Source: S015-6 sp964384945 (GTDB taxonomy: Bacteria > Desulfobacterota > DSWW01). From it: a DNA stretch of 64,000 bases. The notes beneath the pieces are model-generated. The model made no database searches, was not told the DNA's origin, and saw nothing but the letters and a program-made list of their open reading frames with translations. Made by a program: the position numbers and the translations under genes. The stretch spans positions 186,001-250,000 of the forward strand of contig CAYLMK010000003.1 in assembly GCA_964384945.1 (NCBI GenBank). The letters run 5' to 3'. Below are positions 43,916-53,600 of the stretch, piece after piece; position 1 is the stretch's first letter; every line of letters begins with the position of its first letter.

Positions 43916-45115
43916 TCATCGTCCGCGGGGCAGTCCCAGGCCGCGCGTAGCGAGGATGGTCTTCTGTATTTCCGAAGTCCCGGCGCCGATCGGGCCGGAG
44001 ATCGAGTCCAGATACCCCATACCGACCCTGCCGCCGAAGGGGGCCCATTTGGACCCCTTGTCGAGCAGCCCGTAGGGTCCGAGGAGGTCCACGGCGACAT
44101 TGGCGAGCTTCACGCTCAACTCGGTAAAGATGAGCTTCAGGGCCGATGCCTCGAGCTCCGGCACCCTTCCGCGGTCCTGCATCCAGGCGGACTGCCAATA
44201 CAGAGAGAGAAACACCTCGATCTCGATGGCGATTTCGGCCAGGGCCTTGCGCACCCGTGGGTCCTCGGAAAGAAAGCGACCGCTCCTCTTCGTCTCCCTC
44301 GCGTACCGGACGAGTTCTTCGAGCACCCTTCGGAAGCCGCCCGAGCCGATCGACATCCTCTCGAACTGAAGGGCCAGCATGACGATATAGAAGCCCTTGT
44401 TCACCTCCCCGACCACATACTTCTTGGGCACCCGCACGTCGTCGAAGAAGACCTCATTGAACGAGTGATTCCCGCAGATGTTGATGATCGGCCGGATGGT
44501 CACCCCGGGCGTGTCGTTCGGGATGATCATCAGGGTCGCGCTCTTGTGCGGGGCCGCATCCGGATCGGTCTTCACGATGGCCCAGCCGTACTCGGTCACA
44601 TGGGCGCCGCTGCTCCAGATCTTCTGGCCGTTGACGATGAAATGGTCGCCGTCGTCCACCGCGCTGGTCTTCAGGGACACCAGATCGGAGCCTGCGTTCG
44701 GCTCGCTGTAGGCCAGCCAGAAACCGATCTCGCCTCCCGCGATCCGGGGCAGGAACTCCCTCTTCTGCTCCTGGCTGCCGACCAGGATGAGGGTAGGCGC
44801 CACGATGGTGGTGGCCACCCCCCCTGCCGGCACCCGGTAGTAGGAGAGCACGTCTCCGGCGATCGCAGCCTTCATGGCCGACCCCTGGCCGCCGTATTCC
44901 CTGGGCCAGCCCAACCCCAGCCACTTCCTTTCGGCAAGCCTGCGGCTGAAGCGCCGGGAGATCTCCTGAAACTCGGTCTCCATCTGCGGCATGGTCCCGT
45001 AGCTGCCCGGCCAGTAAACCGCCCGCTCGTCCCAGTCCGCGGGCAGTTCCGCCCGCACGAACGCCTCGATTTCCCTCCGGAGGTCCTGTTCCTCCCGCGT
45101 GAACGAAAAGTCCAT
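43916..45115 (-). CDS. Acyl-CoA dehydrogenase
   Basis: A 399-residue ACAD. Seen: WPREYGGQGSAM, IGFWLAYSEPNAGSDLVSLK (middle domain FAD/substrate motif), and a C terminus GYLDSISGPIGAGTSEIQKT that keeps the usual adenine-end motif. The two adjacent ACADs differ in length and motifs, resembling the alpha/beta heterotetrameric dehydrogenases used on bulky or cyclic acyl-CoAs (steroid side chains, for example). This parallel is inferred. Confidence 0.9.
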   Translation of the reverse strand: MDFSFTREEQDLRREIEAFVRAELPADWDERAVYWPGSYGTMPQMETEFQEISRRFSRRLAERKWLGLGWPREYGGQGSAMKAAIAGDVLSYYRVPAGGVATTIVAPTLILVGSQEQKREFLPRIAGGEIGFWLAYSEPNAGSDLVSLKTSAVDDGDHFIVNGQKIWSSGAHVTEYGWAIVKTDPDAAPHKSATLMIIPNDTPGVTIRPIINICGNHSFNEVFFDDVRVPKKYVVGEVNKGFYIVMLALQFERMSIGSGGFRRVLEELVRYARETKRSGRFLSEDPRVRKALAEIAIEIEVFLSLYWQSAWMQDRGRVPELEASALKLIFTELSVKLANVAVDLLGPYGLLDKGSKWAPFGGRVGMGYLDSISGPIGAGTSEIQKTILATRGLGLPRGR

Positions 45116-45143
45116 GTTCCCCCTCCCTTCCTTCCGTTCTCCA

Positions 45144-45389
45144 TCATCCTTCGAGCACGAACAAGAGGTCGCCGTCTTTCATGGTCCCCTCGTTCTCGGC
45201 CACGATCTCGACCACCCTGCCCTCGGCGGGCGACTTGATCTTTTGAAAGACCTTCATGGTCTCCAGCAGCCCCAGCACCTGCTTCTTCTTCACGGCGACC
45301 CCGATCTCGACATACGGCGGCTGGTCCGGGGCCGGCCTTCGGTAGAACACGCCCGACATCGGGGCCCTCACCTCGATTCGCTTGCTCAT
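45144..45389 (-). CDS. Free-standing biotinyl carrier protein
   Basis: An 81-residue biotinyl/lipoyl domain. The biotin-accepting Lys is Lys46 in LLETMKVFQK (E-T-M-K in place of E-A-M-K). The flanks VRAPMSGVFYR and EGRVVEIVAENEGTMKDGDLLFVLEG form the expected two-fold hammerhead. It carries carboxybiotin from the biotin carboxylase at 41.3 kb to the carboxyltransferases at 47-50 kb. Confidence 0.92.
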   Translation of the reverse strand: MSKRIEVRAPMSGVFYRRPAPDQPPYVEIGVAVKKKQVLGLLETMKVFQKIKSPAEGRVVEIVAENEGTMKDGDLLFVLEG

Positions 45390-45498
45390 CGCTCCTTCAG
45401 CCCTCCTCCGCAGGATTCACGGTTGCCCCGGGACGACGACGAGCGTACGCATGCATCGCCGCCCGAAGGCCTGTTTTCATCGAATGTCTCATGCCGCC

Positions 45499-46284
45499 CT
45501 ACCGTCCCTTCCAGACCGGATCGCGCTTTTCCATGAAGGCGGCAATCCCTTCCACGATGTCTTCGGTCTGCGTGTTCAGGGTAAGCTGCGAGTGCAGGTA
45601 GCTCAGGGCGTCGTCCAGGGCCATGTCCGCGATGCGGTAGAAGGACGACTTGCCCAGGCCCATGACGGCCGGGCTGAAAGAGGAGAGCCTCCCGGCCATC
45701 TCAGCCACTTTCTCCTGAAACCGTTCCTTGGGAACGCAGTAGTTGATCATGCCGATGCGCTCCGCCTCTGCCGCCGATATGCGCTCCCCGGTCATGCAGA
45801 GCTCCAGGGCTTTCTTGCGGCCCACGTTCCGGATGAGCACGGCGGTGACCATGTAGGGCCAAAGGCCACGCTTGATCTCCGGCAGCCCGAACTGGGCGTC
45901 CTCGCTCGCCACGACCACGTCGCTCGACAGGCACAGACCCATGCCGCCCGCCAGGCAGTACCCCTCGACCGCTGCGAGGATCGGCTTGCTGCACCTGTTC
46001 ATGCCTGCCAGCAGGCTGGCGAAATATCGCCGATCCTCGTGCATCTCCAGAAAGGACTTTTGCCCGCCGAAGGTTCCGCCCAAGTCGGCGCCCGCGCAAA
46101 AGGTGCCTCCCGCACCGGTGAGCACAACCGCCGAAACCGCAGGGTCCGCGCCGGCTCGATCAAAACACTCGTGCAGGCCCCGCATCACCTCCGGGTTCAT
46201 GGCGTTCCGCCGCTCCGGCCGGTTGATCGTGATGGTGGCCACCTTGTCCTTGGCGTGAAACAGGACTTCCTGCCTTTCCCCCAT
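45499..46284 (-). CDS. Enoyl-CoA hydratase/isomerase family protein
   Basis: A 261-residue crotonase-fold enzyme. Seen: the oxyanion-hole segments VVLTGAGGTFCAGADLGG (about 58-75) and AAVEGYCLAGGMGLCLSSDV, then the second acid region FGLPEIKRGLWPYMVTAVL. Only the later Glu is clearly at the hydratase position, so isomerase or hydratase cannot be told apart. In the carboxylase operon it would hydrate the carboxylated enoyl-CoA (compare methylglutaconyl-CoA hydratase). Confidence 0.88.
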   Translation of the reverse strand: MGERQEVLFHAKDKVATITINRPERRNAMNPEVMRGLHECFDRAGADPAVSAVVLTGAGGTFCAGADLGGTFGGQKSFLEMHEDRRYFASLLAGMNRCSKPILAAVEGYCLAGGMGLCLSSDVVVASEDAQFGLPEIKRGLWPYMVTAVLIRNVGRKKALELCMTGERISAAEAERIGMINYCVPKERFQEKVAEMAGRLSSFSPAVMGLGKSSFYRIADMALDDALSYLHSQLTLNTQTEDIVEGIAAFMEKRDPVWKGR

Positions 46285-46334
46285 GACCCGATCTCCCTCG
46301 GTTTCCAGCTATTAGCTGTTAGCTTTTGGCCTCC

Positions 46335-47201
46335 TCAGTTCCTGATCCCCAGAATCCTGCGCGCCTCTTCGGCCGTGGCGATCTCACGGCCCACCTCCCG
46401 GACGATCCTGGCCAGGGCCTCCACCAGCTCACCGTTGTTGCGCGCCTTTTCCCCATTCGGCAGGTAGAAGGTGTCTTCCAGGCCGGTTCGAACGTTTCCC
46501 CCTTCCTCCAGGGCCTTCCGCTGCAGGTCCCAGATCTCCTTGCGGCCGACGCAGATCACCTGCCAGTGGGTTCCGGGCAGCATCTCTTTCTTGAGCAGCG
46601 GGATCCACTCCGGCTTAGCGGGCTGGCCGCTCGCCACGCCCATGACCAGCGAGATGTGCGGGTCTCCCTCAAACATGCCGGCCTTCTTGTACAGCGCCAC
46701 GCTGCGCACGATGCCCGAGTCGAAGCACTCGAATTCCGGGACCACATCGCTCTCGGCCATCGCGTCCAGGAAGGCCTGCACCTTTTCCACCGGGTTGTCG
46801 AAGGCCATGGGAGGCCAGGCCCAGGTGCCGTCGTTCTTGAGCTTGAGGTAGTTGATCGTTCCCGCGTTGCAAGCGGCCATCTCCGGCCGGATCGCTTTCA
46901 TGCAGGCCACCGGCTGCGAGATGTCCGGCCCTATGACGCCCGTGCTCTGGTTGATGATGATGCCCGGCACGCGGTCCCGGATGGCGTCCACGATCGATCG
47001 GACCACATCGACGTCCCAGGTGGGAAGCATCCCCTTTCCCGGCCGCTGGTCCCGGAAATGGCAATGGACGATCACGGCCCCCTGCTCCCAGGCCTGGCGG
47101 GCCGCCTCGGCCATCTCCTCCGGCGTGACCGGGAGGTTCGCCATGGAGGGGTCGGTCAGAACGCCCGTCAGGGCGCAGGTGAGAATGGCTTTGTCGCTCA
47201 T
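46335..47201 (-). CDS. BKACE-family beta-keto acid cleavage enzyme
   Basis: A 288-residue Zn-dependent TIM barrel of the beta-keto acid cleavage (DUF849/Kce) family, which condenses a beta-keto acid with acetyl-CoA to give acetoacetate (or the like) plus a new acyl-CoA. Seen: AILTCALTGVLTDPSM at the N terminus, the metal motif IVHCHFRD (HxH), and MGVASGQPAKPEW plus a terminal EEGGNVRTGLEDTFYLPNG, both typical. Lies between the enoyl-CoA hydratase and carboxyltransferase genes, where a lyase is expected. Confidence 0.9.
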   Translation of the reverse strand: MSDKAILTCALTGVLTDPSMANLPVTPEEMAEAARQAWEQGAVIVHCHFRDQRPGKGMLPTWDVDVVRSIVDAIRDRVPGIIINQSTGVIGPDISQPVACMKAIRPEMAACNAGTINYLKLKNDGTWAWPPMAFDNPVEKVQAFLDAMAESDVVPEFECFDSGIVRSVALYKKAGMFEGDPHISLVMGVASGQPAKPEWIPLLKKEMLPGTHWQVICVGRKEIWDLQRKALEEGGNVRTGLEDTFYLPNGEKARNNGELVEALARIVREVGREIATAEEARRILGIRN

Positions 47202-47256
47202 GTCCTTCTCCTCTGTTGATTTCCTTGTTTCGCACTCAAGGTTGCGGACGGCCGGC

Positions 47257-48813
47257 TCATGTCGGCGCGGACCCGTGCATCTTCTTCCTGGGCGGGAGGA
47301 CCTCGGTCTTGTTTTCCAGTATCCTCAAGGCCTGGATGATCTTCTTGCGCGTATCCCTGGGCAGAATGATCTCGTCCACGATCTGGGCCGTCCAGGAGCG
47401 GGCCGCCTCGAAGGCGTCCGCCTTTTCCCTGGAGAACTTCCAGTACGTGTCCGGTGCATCCTCCTCGATCGACTCCCCCAGCACCCGGCGGTAGTCCAGC
47501 GTCGAGGCCTCGACCGCGAACTGCGCGATCGGCCAGGCATAGGTCAGGTCCGCCCCCATGCTCTTCAAGCCGCTCATGACCAGGCTGCCGGCATCCGCAT
47601 ACGCCTCGCGCAGCACCACGCCGATCTTGGGAACGGTGGCGGTCGCGTAAACGTCGACGAGCTTGCCCACGTGCCGGAGGAGGCCCCGCGCCTCCTCGGG
47701 TTCGCCGGGCACCACGGGCGGCGTGTCCGTCAGGTTGACCAGAGGGATGTTGTACGCATCAAGGACCTGAAGGAAGCGGTAGTACTTGTCGCAGGTGTTG
47801 ACCTCCAGGGTGCTTCCCGGGTGTTTCGGGTTGTTGGCCACCAACCCCACGACCCTTCCGTCGAAGCGGCAGAAGCAGCAGATCAGGTTCTTCGCGTATT
47901 CATCCTTGATCTCGAAAAAATCGCCGTCGTCCGCCAGGACCCGGATCACGTCGTGCATGTCGTAGGGCCGCTCGAAGTCATCCGGCACGATAGTCTCCAG
48001 TACCGCCACTTCCCGGTCCGGCGAATCGGTCCGCTCCCAGCGCGGCGGCTTCTCCCGGTGGTTGGATGGCAGGTACCGGAGCAACTCGCGGCACTTGAGA
48101 ATCGTCTCCCGGTCGTCCTCCCCCACCACGTCGCAGGTTCCGGACTGCTGCATGTGGTAATCGGCACCGCCCACGCTTCGGTCGAAAACCTCCGACGTGG
48201 CTGCCTGGGTCTGGCGCGGTCCGCCGAGCCAAAGGTTGCCCGAGATGCGGCTGATGAGCAGGAAGTCGCAGAGCGTGGGCAGGTAGGCCCCGCCGGCGAT
48301 GCAGGGCCCCATCAGGACCGTTATCTGCGGCGCCACCCCCGAGTAGCGGGACTGGCTGCGGAAGTGCCAGTCCAGCCCGGCCATGGGCACCTCACGGTAG
48401 CCGAGCCGCCCCCCCGAGGAGTCCAGCAGGTGAACCATCGGGATCTGCCACTGCGCGGCCAACTCGATGGCCCGGGCGATCTTGGTCAGGCTTTGGGTGC
48501 CGGAGGAACCGCCCAGCACAGTGAAATCCGAGGCGTGGATCATCACCGGCCGGCCGTGGACCTCGGCCGTGCCGAGAATGACCCCGTCGCAAGGGGCGTC
48601 CGTCATTCGGCCGTCGATCCGCATCCCGGTCGTGTTGACATACGAACCCAATTCGTCGAACGTGCCCGGATCGATCAGGATGTCGATCCGCTCCCTACCG
48701 AGCAGTTTTCCGCGCTCGTGCTGGCGGTCGATGTATTTCTGCCCGCCGCCCAGCTTGTTCTTTTCCTGGATCTCGAGGCACCTCCGTATGGCCTCTTCCA
48801 TTCGCCTTCCCAT
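47257..48813 (-). CDS. Acyl-CoA carboxylase, carboxyltransferase subunit 2
   Basis: A 518-residue PccB/MccB-type carboxyltransferase with two crotonase-like halves. N half: RQHERGKLLGRERIDILIDP, the oxyanion motif IHLLDSSGGRLGYRE and MGPCIAGGAYLPTLCDF. C half: GRVVGLVANNPKHPGSTL and LREAYADAGSLVM. Transfers carboxyl from carboxybiotin to an acyl-CoA. A second, clearly related subunit is encoded 22 bp upstream; the two probably form a mixed hexamer. Confidence 0.9.
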   Translation of the reverse strand: MGRRMEEAIRRCLEIQEKNKLGGGQKYIDRQHERGKLLGRERIDILIDPGTFDELGSYVNTTGMRIDGRMTDAPCDGVILGTAEVHGRPVMIHASDFTVLGGSSGTQSLTKIARAIELAAQWQIPMVHLLDSSGGRLGYREVPMAGLDWHFRSQSRYSGVAPQITVLMGPCIAGGAYLPTLCDFLLISRISGNLWLGGPRQTQAATSEVFDRSVGGADYHMQQSGTCDVVGEDDRETILKCRELLRYLPSNHREKPPRWERTDSPDREVAVLETIVPDDFERPYDMHDVIRVLADDGDFFEIKDEYAKNLICCFCRFDGRVVGLVANNPKHPGSTLEVNTCDKYYRFLQVLDAYNIPLVNLTDTPPVVPGEPEEARGLLRHVGKLVDVYATATVPKIGVVLREAYADAGSLVMSGLKSMGADLTYAWPIAQFAVEASTLDYRRVLGESIEEDAPDTYWKFSREKADAFEAARSWTAQIVDEIILPRDTRKKIIQALRILENKTEVLPPRKKMHGSAPT

Positions 48814-48835
48814 TCTTCTTTCCTCCAGATGGGCT

Positions 48836-50386
48836 TCACGCCGGTTTGACGGACCGTCTCTTCGCCGGGACCCGTTCGCACTTGTTCCGTGACGCCCGCA
48901 AGGCCCGGATGATGCGGGGCCGGGTGTCCCGGGGGTCGATGGCGTCGTGCACGGTGTAGTAATGGGTGAACCCTTTTCCCATGGTCATCACGCTGAACTG
49001 TTCCTTGAGGATGCCCAGGTAGAAGCTGTACACCGCGTCGTAGTTTCCGTCTTTCCGGGCCTTCTCCAGTTCCTTGTGGAAGACGGCCTGGACGATCGAT
49101 TCCGGGCCGGTCGGTGCGAACTCGGTCGTGGGCCAGCCGTAAATGAAATCGGGCCCCATCTTGGAGCACCCCATGGTGATGTTCGATCCGCCGTAAGAGC
49201 GGCGGAGCACGACGGTCACCTTGGGGTTGGTCAGATGGGAGTAGCCGTGAAGGTTCTTGGCGCCATGACGGATGACGCCCATTCGTTCCCACTTGTCCCC
49301 GGGCGGATAGGCCGTGGTGTCCGAGAGGGTGACCAAGGGTATGTTGAAGCAGTCCAGAAACATCATGAACCGGTCGTACTTGTCCGAGGAGTCGGGCTCC
49401 ATGATGCCGCTCAACTCGTCCGGGTTGCTGGCAGCGATGCCCACCGGCATGCCGTCGAACCGGGCGAACCCCGCCACGAGGTTGGGCGCGAAGTCCTCTT
49501 CGATCTCGAAGAACTCGCCGTTGTCCACGATCAGGTGGATCACCTCGTGGATGTCATAGGTGAACTTGGGGTCGTCCGGCATCACGTCGAGCAGGGCCTC
49601 TTCCCGGCGGTCCGGATCGTCGGTCGGCTCCACGCTGGGCGGGTCCTCCCAGCAGTTCTGGGGCATGAACGCGAGCAGGCGCTTTGCCAGATCCACCGCC
49701 TCCTCATCGCTCTGTGCCAAAAGGTCCGCCTGGCCGCTCTTCCTCATATGGAACTCCGCCCGCCCCGCGTCCTCCGAATCGATCCGTCCCCCCATCCACA
49801 GGAAGCCGGTGTTTTCATTCATGATGAGGAAGTCGCAGAGCACCGGGATCTGGGCCAGGGGTCCGGCACAGGGCCCAAGGACCAGGGCGATCCTTGGAAT
49901 CACCCCGGAATAGAGGCAGTAGGTACGGACCAGCCGCGCCAGGCCGTGGAGGCCCACGAAGCCCCGGGTGAAGCTCAGCCGCGAACCCACCGAGTCGAAG
50001 ATCCCGATGATGGGGACCTGCTCGCGGCCCGCCATCTCCACCAGTTCGGCGATCTTCCAGACGCCCTGGTCGCCCAGGGCGCCGGACATGACCGTGAAGT
50101 CGGTGGCATAGACCATGACCAGCCTGCCGCTTACGGTCGCGGTTCCCATGACCACGCCGTCCGCAGGGCAGGGCTTGGCGAGGGTTCCGAGCGCGGCGCG
50201 CATGTCCCGGACCAGGGAGCCCATCTCCTGAAACGACCCCGGGTCGGCCAGACGCTCGATCCTCTCGCGGGCGGTCAGCTTGCCCAGGCCGTGTTGAAGC
50301 GCGATGCGCTCCGCCCCTCCCCCTGCAAGGTTCTCCCTGTGGACCGAGGCCAGCCTTTCCAGAAACCCATCCATCCATTTTCCCAT
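48836..50386 (-). CDS. Acyl-CoA carboxylase, carboxyltransferase subunit 1
   Basis: A 516-residue paralogue of the next gene. Seen: LQHGLGKLTARERIERLADP, IIGIFDSVGSRLSFTRGFVG (the oxyanion region is D-S-V-G-S-R, where the partner has D-S-S-G-G-R), LGPCAGPLAQIPVLCDF and VLRRSYGGSNITM. The altered glycine motif suggests one subunit binds acyl-CoA and the other biotin differently. Start at 50386 has AGGAGG 8 bp upstream; a longer frame to 50467 is rejected. First gene after the sigma54 promoter. Confidence 0.9.
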   Translation of the reverse strand: MGKWMDGFLERLASVHRENLAGGGAERIALQHGLGKLTARERIERLADPGSFQEMGSLVRDMRAALGTLAKPCPADGVVMGTATVSGRLVMVYATDFTVMSGALGDQGVWKIAELVEMAGREQVPIIGIFDSVGSRLSFTRGFVGLHGLARLVRTYCLYSGVIPRIALVLGPCAGPLAQIPVLCDFLIMNENTGFLWMGGRIDSEDAGRAEFHMRKSGQADLLAQSDEEAVDLAKRLLAFMPQNCWEDPPSVEPTDDPDRREEALLDVMPDDPKFTYDIHEVIHLIVDNGEFFEIEEDFAPNLVAGFARFDGMPVGIAASNPDELSGIMEPDSSDKYDRFMMFLDCFNIPLVTLSDTTAYPPGDKWERMGVIRHGAKNLHGYSHLTNPKVTVVLRRSYGGSNITMGCSKMGPDFIYGWPTTEFAPTGPESIVQAVFHKELEKARKDGNYDAVYSFYLGILKEQFSVMTMGKGFTHYYTVHDAIDPRDTRPRIIRALRASRNKCERVPAKRRSVKPA

Positions 50387-50519
50387 GGAATCCGCCTCCT
50401 CCGTTCCCATGCAATCCAGGCCCGGCCGTTGGAGATCGCCCGGGGGACAAATCGGCCGCTCATCCATGCATCAACAATGCGCAACGGCGACCAACCGGTG
50501 AACGTCGCGTTCCTGGATC

Positions 50520-50535
50520 AGCAACGACCATGCCA
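50520..50535 (-). promoter_or_regulatory. Sigma54 promoter of the acyl-CoA carboxylase operon
   Basis: Minus strand TGGCATG-GTCG-TTGCT. It matches the -24/-12 consensus (TGGCACG-N4-TTGCW) at all but one position, with exact spacing. Predicted start about 120 bp before the first carboxyltransferase gene. Confidence 0.8.
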
Positions 50536-50579
50536 GGAACCGACTTCCTACATCCTCTTGAGTTTATTATTTAAAATAC

Positions 50580-50608
50580 TTGACAGCAATCGTCCCGAGA
50601 AGAATACT
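50580..50608 (+). promoter_or_regulatory. Sigma70 promoter of the sigma54 activator gene
   Basis: TTGACA (perfect -35), 17-bp spacer, AATACT (4 of 6). About 90 bp before the activator ATG. The -10 box lies inside the left arm of the inverted repeat. Confidence 0.6.
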
Positions 50609-50628
50609 GCCTCAATACAGGCAGTATT
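50603..50628. promoter_or_regulatory. Perfect inverted repeat, probable activator binding site
   Basis: AATACTGCCT, six bases CAATAC, AGGCAGTATT: ten-base arms without mismatch. A second overlapping symmetry, CAATAC / GTATTG, lies at 50613-50629. The site is about 70 bp upstream of the sigma54 -24 element, a normal enhancer distance, and covers the activator's own -10 box. Confidence 0.65.
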
Positions 50629-50696
50629 GTCGGTATCGAGGCAGCCCTGTTTCGTCCCTTCCTTGCCCCCAGGGGACCCAGTCGGAGGAGGACAGG

Positions 50697-53600
50697 ATGA
50701 ACACCGGAATCCCCGAGTTCACCACCACACAGCGGGAATTTCTGGCGGCGCTGGAGGCGTGCAGCGAGCCGGTGCCGCTCGAGGCGGCGAACGCGATGGC
50801 GCCACTGCGGCCGGGTCCCCTGGAGGATCTGGTCAAGCAATGCGATCAACTCGGCTGGATCGCAAGAACGGAAGACGGCAGGATCGGACTCACCTCGGAC
50901 CTTCCCGAGACGCTCCGGTACGACCTCAGGCGCCTGAACACCCCGGCGCGGCTGGCGGCCCGCATCGATCGGATCCGTTCGGCCGCGCTCACAGAATGCC
51001 TGAGCAGGCGCGCGATGAGCAAGCTGCTTGCCGATGCGGGCCGGACCAGCGAGGCGGCGGAAATCGAAATCGATCTGGCGCACGAGTTCGTGCGACGGCG
51101 TGAACACGAGCTGGCCTACCGGCACCTCAGCCGGGCGGTCGGCATGCTGCACGGTTGCATCATGGGCGGGGGGGATGCGAGCGAGAGGGTGTTCGTGGAG
51201 GCGGCCCTGGAACTTTCGAGCGTCTCGTTCGCCGTCGGGCGGGGCATGCAGGTGCTCGCCTCTTACCTGCGAACGGCGGTCAACCTGGCCAAGGCCTCGG
51301 GCAACGTCAGGTCCCACGCCCTGGCCTGCCTGCACCTGGGTCGCCTGCTGGCCTATCTCGACCGGCAGGCCGAGGCCCTCGCCATGCTCGTCGAAGGCAA
51401 GAAGGAAGTGGAGCGTCTCGGCGATGCGGACATTCTCAAGGCCGCAGCCGAGTTCCTGGGGCTCGCCTTCATGATGCAGGGCCGCTTCACAGAGGCCCTG
51501 GTCCATTTTGAAAGGGCCGAAGAACACTTCCGGCAGGAAGGCGACCGCCTGCTGGTCTATCCCATGATCCTCTGGAGCCTGGGTATCACGCTCTTCGCGA
51601 CCGGCCAGATTCCCCGAGCCCTGGGTTTCTTTCAGGGCTACTGGCGCGCCGCCAGGCAGATGGGGCTGCCCGCGGTCGCCTCGATCGCCCGGTCCATCCT
51701 CGGCTTTTCGCTGGCCGTGCTGCGCAAGAGGCGCGAGGCCCTTTTCCATTTGAACGCCTCCCTCGAGGAGGCGCAGGAGCATCGGTACGCCTACTCGCTG
51801 TTCATCGCCAGGGCCGGCCTGGCGATCCAGTCCTATTGCGACGGCGATCTGCACCGGTCGTTCGAATTGCTCCGCTCCGCCGTGGGGGAAGGCCACAGGG
51901 CGACCTCCGCCCTTGTGTTCCTGAATGCGCACCTCCTCAACCTGCTCGCCGCCTTCCATGAGCACGGCCTTCCGCCGCTCGCGGAAGGCTGGGAGTACGG
52001 TGCGCAGTTGGAGATCTGCCTTCGGGAGACCGGTCTTCCCCAGCGGGGGGTGGCACTCCGGGTAAGGGCCGAGGAAAGGCTGCGTTCCGGCAGGCCCGCC
52101 TCCCTCGTGATGGAGGACCTGACGGCCAGCCTGGATTGCCTGGAGCGGGCGGGCGCCTCCTTCGCCTTGAACGACACGCTTCTCACCATGGCGCGCCTCA
52201 AGCTTCGAGAAGGCGACCGCGACGAGGCAAGGTCGATTCTCCGTAAGGCCTGGCGACAGATACGGGGCATGGGGCTCGATTCGGACTATGTGCCCGAGGA
52301 CCTCCGATGCATGCTCGAGGATGAGGGCCGGCGGCGCATAGAGAGGGATTCGACCCGGGTTTTGGTGGATTCCTACTTCGACTTTCTCCACGCGCTCGAT
52401 GCGGCAGCCGATGAAGAGGAGCTGTTTCACCGGGCCGTGCGCCGCCTGAGCCAGATCCTCGGCGCCGAGCGGGGAGCCCTTTTCTGGGGCTCCGCCAAGG
52501 CGGGCCTGCAGCTCAGGGCCGGCCACAACTTCACCCGGCGCGAAATGGACTCCGAGGCCTTCAAGCCCAGCCTCAGCCTTGTCCGGCAAGCCCTGGAGCA
52601 GAATCGGTACATCCGAACCCGTCCGAGCCCGTCCCACGTCCCTTCCCCGGACGAGGAAATCAAGGGGCTTCTGTGCCTCCCGATCCAGGTCGGACCTGAA
52701 GTCCGGGGCGTGCTGTACTATGACAATTCCTACGTAACCATGAATCTCGATTTCCTGCCCCCCCAATGGGCGCCGCTCCTCGTGCGACACACGAACAGCT
52801 ACATCGCCCACATCCTCGAGCTGATCCGGCTCCGCGAGGAAGCCGGCCGGCTGGCGGCGGACAAGTCGATCCAGATGGAACGTCTCGCGAGCGACCCGAT
52901 CCTGGCCCAGTCGCCCGTCATGGGCAAGGCCCTCGATCAGGCGGACAAGGCCGCACGATCCGAGGCCACGCTGCTGGTGACGGGCGAAACCGGAACGGGC
53001 AAGGAACTGCTGGTCAGGAGGATTCACAGGCAGAGCCTGCGGTCCGCGGGCCCCTTCGTCGTCCTGGACGCCGCCGCCATACCGGTGAGCCTGGTGGAAA
53101 GCGAGCTTTTCGGACACGAGAAGGGGGCCTTCACCGGCGCGGACGCCAGGAGGAGGGGGCGCATCGAGCTCGCTCACGGCGGCACGCTCTTCGTGGATGA
53201 AATCGGCGAACTTCCGCTCCCGGTGCAGGCAAGGCTTCTCAGGGCTCTCGAAGGCAAGACCTTCTATCGCGTCGGCGGCACGCAGCCCGTGAAGTCGGAT
53301 TTCAGGCTCGTGGCCGCCACGAACCGGAATCTCTGGGACGAGGTTGCGGCTGGACGCTTCCGGCAGGATCTCTTCTACCGGCTCGACGTGATTCGCATCG
53401 TTCTGCCTCCCCTGAGGGATCGAGGGGACGATATCATCCTGCTGGCCCGCAGCTTTTTCCGCCAATGCTGCCAAAAATACCGGCGAAAGGGGCTCGAGCT
53501 GACCCGTCGGCACGAGGAACAGCTCGCCGCGTATCCCTGGCCGGGCAACGTAAGGGAACTGAAGAACGTGATCGAGCGGGCCGTCACCCTATCCGGGGGC

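Larger units (their letters stand above)
50387..50696. other. Divergent control region of carboxylase operon and activator
   Basis: 310 bp with no gene. It contains a sigma54 promoter (minus) at 50520-50535, an AT-rich block (50557-50580), a sigma70 promoter (plus) at 50580-50608 and a perfect inverted repeat at 50603-50628 overlapping the latter's -10 box. Confidence 0.7.

Noticed and set aside
50571..53513. 980-codon minus-strand open frame opposite the sigma54 activator
   Set aside because: The plus strand encodes an unambiguous TPR/GAF/AAA+ protein; the opposite frame is a GC-driven shadow.
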